Source: Manihot esculenta (Eukaryota; Streptophyta; Magnoliopsida; Malpighiales; Euphorbiaceae). Taken from it: a DNA stretch of 64,000 nucleotides. Location of the stretch: contig NC_035168.2 of the NCBI RefSeq assembly GCF_001659605.2, positions 13,455,862 to 13,519,861 on the forward strand, read 5' to 3'. Every line of letters starts with the position of its first letter. Within the stretch, counting starts at the first letter, position 1. Below the pieces are notes generated by a model that did not search any database, was not told the origin of the DNA, and was given only the letters and a program-made list of their open reading frames with translations. Shown here one piece after another: positions 55,778-64,000 of this stretch. Made by a program: the position numbers and the translations under genes.

Positions 55778-56720
55778 CTAAAACTTCAAGTTGGTGGAGG
55801 CTGAGGTATAGGCAACCCTCAAGTGAGAGAGGATGACATCCAACTTTTGCATCAAGTGGTGCATTTTCACCTCAACTCTGGCTAGGCAGACTTGATCATC
55901 AGGTTCTGAAGGTGTTGTTGAGGTGGCTGAGGTTGACTTGTCCTCTGTCCAAAATAAGAGCGATTGTGGTGGAATGATAAGACCCGGAGGATAAAACACA
56001 ATTTCTTTCCTCTCCTTAAGGCAAAGTAAGCCCACATAATTAAGTGCAGGTATATCAAGAGGAAGAATGTGCTCAGCTATGTGCAAATCAGTATTCTCAG
56101 TGTCAAGCAAACCTAACCCTATAGCTAGTACAGAAATCACAGAACCTAGATATATACCATGTCCAGCATCAGAAATACTCTTAAACTGGGAGGCTAACTA
56201 GAAACCAAAATTAACTTTATATTTATTCAACATAAACCATAAAAAGAAGAGTTTATATTTTGTCAGCTTGGTGGGATCTTTATTTTTCCCAGAAAATGTA
56301 TAACAAAGAAACTTGTGAATATATTTAAGGGCAGGGCTCTAGATATCATTTGCTTTAGATTTTTCTCCTTTAAATTTAAGCGCAGTATTCCCTATTAATT
56401 CTTTGTATACAAAAATTGGATCCCAACCAGTTGAATAATCACATAAATAGTCTAAGTTCTCGGCAATTTTAACATAATCATCATTATAAACACCCAAATG
56501 CAGATTAAAACCTATCATTGAACAATGTACCAGTTTATTCTGTAACCTAAAATGACCAATAGGTACATTTAAATTGAAATTCTATATATCAAAAGAGAAC
56601 TCATAGGTGGCATAAAACTCACGACACGGCTCAACATAAGAGGGGCAGTTTATTGCAAAGAATTTTCTTCACCCAATATTATCAATTAAAGCATAAACCT
56701 CATCAAGTATTTGCAATTGG
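55778..56720 (-). pseudogene. 'Putative plant transposon protein' remnant (Athila-associated)
   Basis: The minus strand reads, with three stops, CREFYATYEFSF, NLNVPIGHFRLQNKLVHCSM, YNDDYVKIAENLDYLCDYST, WDPIFVYKELIGNTALKFKG, then the open frame 56140-55778 (MISVLAIGLGLLDTENTDLH to a Ser/Thr/Pro-rich tail). This layout fits the plant transposon-protein family often carried by Athila elements (Pfam Transposase_32 from memory). Frames are interrupted near 56580 and 56340. Confidence 0.55.
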
Positions 56721-58310
56721 GTCAAGTTCGTTTGTTAGTGATTAAATTGTGGGCCAAGATCCGTAATTCGTTTTGTTTTAGTCAAATTGAGTTTGTACAC
56801 TAAAGACTAGGCTATTTAGGTAGGAACTCTTTCCAATCATATCCTATATGATTTTTGGTTCTAATGAGTTGACATCGTATGTCAGGCACATACCCATTTT
56901 AGATTTCCTAGGGCCAAGAGCAAATGTAACTACCTATGTTAAGTCTAAACCTACAATCGAGTGTTAAGCGTAACAATTAGTCTAACACTTGCCTCACAAA
57001 AATAATCTAACGCACCTAACTTTGGCTAGCCCACGCTTCGATGATCGATGACTTGGCAAGTTTTGATTTAGGAAGGCAATTCATATTGAATTAATTTTTA
57101 GGGATTGTTTCAAAAATATCTTACATGGCAAAACGAATATCCATACATTCAGACATGCATAAGTATAAAGCATAAAAGTAAACGTATCACTCATGGGCCA
57201 AGGGACCTATAACTGAGAACTAAGACCTAATACAAAATAATCGTCTTCTTCGAGTTGGGCCAAAATGAATTAGCTCACAACTATTGGGCCAATACAAGTT
57301 AGCTCCCCAACTTGGGCTCCATCTTCAAATTCTATACTATAAAATTTAACATACATTTCAAAATTAATAAACGACACACAGGCCGTATTTAATTTATAAA
57401 CAAAAAATAAAGCCCATGAGTGCACCATGCAATGACATTCACAAAACACACATCATACATAGCAAAAATAATCTTGGCATTTCTGATTTTATTTTAAGTA
57501 TAAGCACATTAAGGAAATTGTGTGTTTAGACTTTTAGAATTATCCCGATGAAGGGTTTGGGTCCAAGGCCATTAGGTTAATTATTGACCAACTCATCTTT
57601 TTAAGTCATTCTTAAAATTTAGAAACACAAAGCAACTTTAATTAGTGCCATTAATCAAAAAACCCAATTTCCGATTTAGTCCGATTTACATGTTTAGTGG
57701 TTTAACATTTAAGCATAAACATATAATTTTCATATACCAAAAACATGAAATAAATAATTTAAACATGTAATTGTATGAAATAGCATTTGCCATTAAAAGA
57801 ATAAAATTGATAAAATTTAATCATGGCAAAACAAAACAATCGACATACATATACAACATGCAAAAGTGTATATTATGAAGATGTTTCATTAAACATATTA
57901 AAATTAACTGTTAATTATTAAAAACTATGTTTATCACATAATTAGAACAATCATTTCATATCTAATCTAAATGAAGTTTGAATGCCCTAAGTGGATTTAA
58001 ACCTTACTAATCATATTAGAAAAGAAAATCCTAGCCGATTATGAAAAACCTTTCTTAGTTGATTATGTTCTTTATTCTAGGGGCAATTCTGAAAATTTAA
58101 TAATTCTGTCCAAATTTGTTTTTGATCAAATAAACACTCAAATAAGTTATAAAACACCTTCTATTAATCATATTAATCATTTAAAGTGTTTAACTAACTC
58201 ATACAAATGAAAACATATAATGCAGAAAATTTCGACTTTATTGTCTACATGTCTAAATGAGTGTTTAAGCATGCAAACTATTTAAATACCATTATTAATT
58301 ATACAACCAG
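56721..58310. other. AT-rich leader of the Copia-type element to the right
   Basis: No open frame. It lies directly inside (element 5' leader side, minus orientation) the PBS at 58311. The left limit with the Athila-like remnant is not visible. Confidence 0.35.
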
Positions 58311-58322
58311 ACTCTGATACCA
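58311..58322 (-). promoter_or_regulatory. Primer binding site (tRNA-iMet)
   Basis: The minus strand reads TGGTATCAGAGT, matching the usual iMet site at all but the last base; four bases separate it from the LTR. Confidence 0.8.
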
Positions 58323-58326
58323 ATTT

Positions 58327-60097
58327 TGGAAATCTTATGAGCTTAATATCAGATTAGCAGCAGCGGAAAACAAAACAATTTTAAGCCATAAGAACAACCA
58401 AAAGATCGATGCATGCAATAAAGGCATTATAGTGCAAGAGTTACCTTTGTTGAATTATTTACAAGACTAGACCAAAGCGAAACGAATCAAAATCATCTTT
58501 TTAATCTCCTCTCTAGCAGTAAAACATGACCAAGGGACTTCCCAATAGTGACTCCCCTCTACAATTTCACACACTGAAATTCTCGGGCAAAGGAAGTGTG
58601 CTAACACCTTAAATGTTTGTCTCTTCCTTTTGATTTTGTGAATTCGACTTAGGTAGAGGATTAGAGATTTAATCTCTATCAATCTCTGATGTGTTTAGTG
58701 CCAAAAACTTAAGAGCAAATAAGAGAAAATTTTCTTCTTTTCTCTAAGAGATTTGGCCAAAGAGAGGAGGTGGAAGAAGTGTGTCTCTCTTTCTCCTTTT
58801 TCTCACCTATATATAGCCACATTTTCAGAGTTCTATTAGGATTTTACTCCACATTATTTTAGGAACTCTAATTCATCCGAAGGAGTGGAAAACTTGGGGA
58901 GAAAGTTTTGATTTAATTTGAATTCAAATCCAATTAGATATTGGCATTTAATTCAAAATAAACTTTCTTAAAACAAGTTCTAATCCTATTAGGACTCTCT
59001 CTTTTAACTAATTAATTAATCCTTTTAATTAACTAATTATATCAGACCTTAAGCCACATTAAGTGGGCCTAAGAATGTATGCCAAAATTCACATGAGCCC
59101 ATTGATAATATTTTAAATAAAAAACTTATTAATGGTCCGATAAAGAAAAGACCAAAGTACCCTTTGTCCAAATTTCATCGTGTGCGATTCTGTAGGATTA
59201 TTCAATGTTGGTAATGGATTTTTAAGGCCATAAATTATAATTGGTCTCTAGCAAGATATTATGATTACCCAAATTGAATAGTTATGAATTTGCTCAGAAA
59301 ATCACCTTACTAATGAACTAGTACAATCTTTTACCATAAGATATTATGATTTGCATAAGGCATGGAACAAGTCATTCTTACTTATTACTAAATCATTTTT
59401 CTTGACCTATTAGTGATACTGAATCAATCAAATTAATGATAACTCTTATCATACGACTTGAGTGTGGCCACACTCTTCTCAATTTCACTAGTTAAGTAGC
59501 CGATGATATTTTTCTCTTTCTTCGAGAGAGTCAATCCCTTCACTTCTCTCATGTTGCTTAGCATGAATCGTGGCATACCCAATCATACCCGTACTTGCCA
59601 ACCCATTTATGAGCGCGTTAGGTGTAAGTCAAAGCATACAAGGACTCATCTAGACATCCATAGATATTTTCAGTCTAAGGACTTCTAGTACAAATATCAC
59701 TCTACAGACACTTATGACTTTTAACAATGTAGTGTTCTCATAAGTGGATCGCTTTCAAATATAACGTTCTTAACTTGTATTTATATTCTCTGATTGATAT
59801 CTAATATTCTATGACCCGTAAAATAGGATTATCTCATAGAGACCATACTAGCCTTAGTTCAATGTCACTCCCATGACAATGATTGTCTAGAGAAGTTTAT
59901 AATATTATTTTCTAAAGTTTCAAGGTTTTACTACCAAGTGCCTCACACTTGATAACTTGAATAGACCCAACATTCAAAGATATTTTATCAATTTAATATG
60001 CACAGTAATAAAAAAGTGATAAAACAAATACCTCATTTTTATTTATTGTAGATAAAATGTCTTAACAATATACATGGGACTAGGGCTTATACTAACA
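58327..60097 (-). mobile_element. 5' LTR of a Copia-type element, 1.77 kb
   Basis: Minus-strand ends TGTTAGTATAAG...GATTTCCA, next to an iMet PBS. It contains an ATATATAGCC promoter-like core (plus strand 58809-58818, minus GGCTATATAT) and no coding. Its start resembles that of the 2094-4586 insertion (TGTTAGT). No partner LTR was found in the window. Confidence 0.65.
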
Positions 60098-62403
60098 TTA
60101 TCATTAAAAATTTATTTAAAAAAAAGGGTAAAAATTGGCCATATATGTTGCTGAGTGTATTCTAAATTTTGCTAACTATGCTATAAATTTTTATAAATTG
60201 ACAAAGTTCAACAATTATAATTTTATCATTTTATGACAATTTGAGTTCAATTAGTAAAATTTCAAGTAGATTTAGTAATTAGTAGAACTATGTTTACTTC
60301 TTTTTATAAATCATTAATTGTATGGTTAATTTGTATTTAATTATTACAATTTTTTTTAAGTTTAGGTGTTCAAGAGGTTACAATTTTAGTTTAGATATTT
60401 AATAGGCAAACATAAAATAGTATAGGAGTGTAAATATATATTTGGCCAAAAGTATTAGGATGATCTTAGAGATAAAAATGATTAAATGGATATATTATAT
60501 CACTAATTTTTAAATTAATGACCGGCAAAATGAATTGAAGAAGGAGATTTCCCTTTCCTTATCGGTTAGGCCAACCCTTATATATATACATCTTTTTTTC
60601 TCTAAAGTCAACTAAAAGCCACATACCTATTCCTAAGTAGAGCAACCAGCCTCCCCTTTCCCTTACTCTCAACCTCCTCAAAAAGAAAAACAAAGAAACA
60701 TTGGCAGCCCCTTCTTAGGAGTGTGGCCTCCCTTTCCCATTATTCTCTTCTCTTCTTTTCTTTCTTCCTTTGCTTAATCTCAAGGTATTCTCTTTGAGAA
60801 TAAATAATCATAACATATTAATATCATATAGCATGTTTCTTGATTTATTTTGGATGTTGGTCACCTTCTCCACCAATCTTGATGTGATATTTGATGGTAA
60901 CAGAATTATGTGTATAAAGGCGTGAAGGTGTCCCTTTCTGTTTGAGTTTTCCATCTTAATTGACAGAGATTATTGTTCTCAAAATATTTTTATTATATTT
61001 TTCATAAAATTTCCTATAATTTTCATGCATTATTTATTGTAATATGATTTTTATTCAATTAGTTATGATTTTTCAAAATTTAAGAAGCAAACTAGTGTTA
61101 CTCTAGTCAGTAACAGCAAGTAATGTGACTCCTATAACCCAAAATTTGATCTTTAGATCACACCAATTTAGGTAATTATTGATTTTAAAGCTAAGTTTGA
61201 GAACTCTACAATTTTTTTATTTTGTGTTTTTCATGTTTAGACCTCTAAATGTATGCCATATTGCATAAAAAAAATCGGCATCCAAAATCTACCAATTTCA
61301 GGAACAGTCATATTTTATGGGTTATAACTAAGTTTTACACATTCTTTTTATTTGATTCTTTTTCTACATTTTTATTCTATATCTTTAGTATGTCTCTACA
61401 AAATTTTAGACTTTTCTGGATTGATATGGTATTTGTTTTTCAAAATTTTACAACATGGTGTGAAAATTTATCATAATCAAGTATTCCTCTTTTAATAAGG
61501 CAATTTTAATCCTTTTTGTACTATTTCAATTTTAATCTTACGTCTGTGTTTTGATCTTATTTTTTTTCTTTATTAACATACTATTTTGTATTAAAATAGG
61601 AGGTAGATGGAGGTTAAGGTTTCCTTCTTACTTGCTTCGGTAAAAAATCCCTTTCCTTATTAGAAAGTGATTACTTTTTTATTTTCATTAGAATTTTCTT
61701 TATTTGTCTAGTTTACTTTTTTCTATTTTATTTGTTGCTGAATATTTATTATCTTTATTATTTGCTTGCATTTTTGTTTTATTATATAATTTTTGTGAGC
61801 AATTTAAATGAGATGTCGTTAAAGGAGGAAAGAACTCCACCTTGATCGAATCCCTCACCATGGCCGAACCAACCAACCCTTTGACATAGAGTTGTGTCAT
61901 CTTTAAAGAGTTAATGGACCTACTTTAGGAGCTCATGAAGGAGCTCAATTCCCTTAGAGGCGCAAAAACCTAACCTTGAAGGCTCTTTACAAAGAGTATG
62001 CAGCTGGATAAGTCTTGTAATAGAATTTTAGTCTTTTTAGTTATTTTAATTATTTTTTAAGGGTTGCAATTAATTTTTTTCTCCTCTTTCCTTTTTTAGG
62101 ACTTTGTAATTGTAATTATTTTCTCCTCCCATTTCTTTTGGATGCTTTATTTGCTTTCATCACTTTAATATCCATATAATATTGACTTAGTAAATTTAGG
62201 AACTCACTTGGTAATTCCAAAAGACACCTTACATGTCAAAAAGATATAGTTGGCATGATTAGGGATTGTTTCTCACTTTGGCATAAAAATGCCTAAGTAG
62301 TAAAATCTTTAGGAAAATTTGGCCATAAAAATGGACTTAAAATACATGCTTAGATATCTAGTGAAACATTTCTTTACTATATGCTGAAAACCAACTTAGA
62401 AAC
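60098..62403. other. AT-rich intergenic DNA, no assigned gene
   Basis: 60540-60800 is less AT-rich, with TATATATATACATC and a CT-rich leader-like stretch that could be a promoter or LTR end. No downstream frame of note follows: the longest (61249-61476) is low-complexity. Confidence 0.35.
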
Positions 62404-63285
62404 TGTAACGACCCGGAAATCGGACCGCTATCGGCGCTAGGATTTAGATCGACTTAAGGTCGCTAGAACCCGTAGCAAGCCTAACATACAACCTGTCGTA
62501 CCTGATAAAATCCCATACATGATCATACATTTCCATAAAAACTTTAAACTTTTTTTTTACCAAGCTTGACCTGAACATACATCATATCTGTAAACATAAA
62601 AACCTCATACTAGAGCCCTCATCAAATGCTTTAGTAGGGTCAATATATCATACATCAAGCTTGGTTTAACATATTTCATCAAACATAAAACATTTTACAT
62701 AAAGATCATGTACAAGAAGGGATTTACAACCAACATTAGGGCCAAGCACAAAACTAATCCTCAATACAATACATTACAATACCTTACATTACATTACATG
62801 TCATTTCATGTCCACTACTAATCTATTACATATACAATGCCTTTACCCTTGCTGACTTCTTATGCTATCTTTGACCCTGCAACCTGGGGAGTTAGGGGAA
62901 ATGAGTGAGCTACTAAAGCCCAGTGAGCAGAACGGTAATACAATTTAATAACATATGCTTTCATGAGATGCATCACATCACAAACAATTCGCATCAAGGA
63001 TGGACTTATCACCAATAACCCTCTACATATCCAACCGTGCCAGGGGCGTAGAATGGGCCTCGACCTAGACTTTCTCTTAACATAATATAACATAACATAA
63101 CCAATCGTGCCAGGGGCGTAGAATGGGCCTCGACCTTGACTTTCTCTTACATCGTGCCAGGGGCGTAGAATGGGCCTCGACCTGGACTTTCACATCATAT
63201 CATATCATATCATATCAAGGGCTAGTGGGTCATCCAATATCCATCCACATCAACAGCAAATTATGCAATGCGTCATATTCGTGAA
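62404..63285 (+). mobile_element. TGTAACGACCC-type Gypsy LTR
   Basis: Begins TGTAACGACCCGGAAATCGG. It contains three copies of CGTGCCAGGGGCGTAGAATG (63036, 63106, 63153) followed by ATCAT repeats. At about 63286 it abuts a Tat integrase fragment of a different lineage, so it is inserted in, or joined to, that element. The 3' end of the LTR is approximate. Confidence 0.65.
63036..63191. repeat. Three-copy tandem repeat within the LTR
   Basis: Unit CGTGCCAGGGGCGTAGAATG plus GGCCTCGACC and GACTTTC, copies starting at 63036, 63106 and 63153; the first spacer contains extra CATAATATAACATAACATAA. Confidence 0.9.
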
Positions 63286-64000
63286 TTCCCTAATTGGCTT
63301 TTGCTCCATTCAGCATCTTCTTTAGCCCATTCAAAATAGCCCTGTTAGTGACTTTAGTCTGCCCATTGGTTTGAGGATAAGCCGCCGATGTGAACTTGTG
63401 ATGTATGCCCAGATTCTTTCTAAATTCTTTAAAGTCTCTACAATCATATTGAATTCTATTATCCAAAATTAGCACATATGGCACCCCAAACCTGCATATG
63501 ATATTACCTCACACGAAGTCAATTATCCGATGAGCAGTTATATTTTTAATAACTTTGGCTTTGGGCTATTTTGAGAAATACTCTACTGCAACGTATTTTC
63601 TCTACCCAATTGTTTAAGTGAAGGGGTTCAAGGATATTTATGCCCCATTATAAGAAAGGTCACGAGGTAGAGATATTGGTCCAAGGAACTGTAGGTGTGT
63701 TAGTTGCTCGACCAAATCTCTGACACACATCGCACTTCTTTATGTAGTTTTCCATATTAGTCTTTAAGGTTGGCCAATAATATCCTTATCTAAATATCTT
63801 ATTTGATAGGATAGTTTCCCTTTCACACCTACCACAAATTCCTTGATGGATTTCCTACATGATGTATTTAGCTTCTTTAGGTCCCGCAAAATGAAGCCAT
63901 ATAGTTGGCTTCCCTCTCTTAAAGAGCACTCCTTTTTCATGTTGATAATCCCTTGCCTTGACAGCTATCTTTTTTGCTTCATTTTTTTTCCTCCAAGAGC
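63286..64000 (-). pseudogene. Degenerate Tat integrase, running off the window
   Basis: Minus strand: GYYWPTLKTNMENYIKKCDV with CQRFGRATNTP (zinc finger, here with both Cys), WGINILEP (first catalytic region with Asp changed to Asn), then an open part (63484-63290) with LILDNRIQYDCRDFKEFRK and PQTNGQTKVTNRAI. Stops occur at several places. It is truncated at 63286 by the LTR junction. Same lineage as the young Tat pol, clearly older. Confidence 0.8.

Overview
This is plant nuclear DNA, almost certainly from a eudicot: spliced genes, LTR retrotransposons of both the Copia and Ty3/Gypsy (Tat, chromovirus and Athila-like) classes, LINE remains, TIR elements and AT-rich filler. The TGTAACGACCC-type LTR starts and clustered TTCGGCGGCCGAA palindromes remind me of Euphorbiaceae (cassava, rubber tree), but that is recollection and not proof. 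There are no bacterial features, CRISPR arrays or rRNA/tRNA genes.

Layout. 1-8.0 kb: part of an LTR full of CG-rich palindromes, then an old, broken Tat-lineage Gypsy element on the + strand (RNase H, integrase, an 80-bp repeat array, LTR). It is split by an LTR-like insertion (2094-4586), which is itself split by a Mutator-like TIR element (3204-4235) with a perfect 9-bp target duplication. 8,464-22,014: a structurally complete, recent 13.55-kb Tat element on the - strand. It has 497-bp LTRs differing at 3 positions, the duplication GATAT, PBS, PPT, gag, protease and pol, and on the opposite strand a spliced antisense gene of three coding exons. It carries three nonsense codons, so it is young but damaged. 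22-27.5 kb: LINE fragments and a chromovirus remnant lacking its reverse transcriptase core.

27,969-48,689 (- strand): the one host gene I can support. It encodes a 180-aa J-domain protein resembling Arabidopsis chaperone dnaJ 72. I rebuilt three exons from splice sites and reading phase. Exon 1 (48,283-48,689) is separated from exon 2 (28,907-28,976) by an intron of about 19.3 kb, and exon 3 (27,969-28,034) ends the protein. Intron 1 is a nest of transposons: a TIR element, a chromovirus gag-protease fragment, a Gypsy element holding a 5.57-kb Copia element (itself holding a TRIM), and two oppositely oriented non-autonomous Copia derivatives. Each derivative carries an array of a 49-bp repeat, so the two arrays form a long inverted repeat.

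48.9-64 kb: AT-rich intergenic DNA with a hAT-type MITE (8-bp duplication) and an older relative, an Athila-type transposon-protein remnant, a 1.77-kb Copia-type LTR with tRNA-iMet primer site, two TGTAACGACCC LTRs, and a degenerate Tat integrase running off the right end.

The most interesting items are the J-protein gene with its giant TE-filled intron, the head-to-head repeat arrays inside that intron, and the spliced antisense gene carried by the young Tat element.
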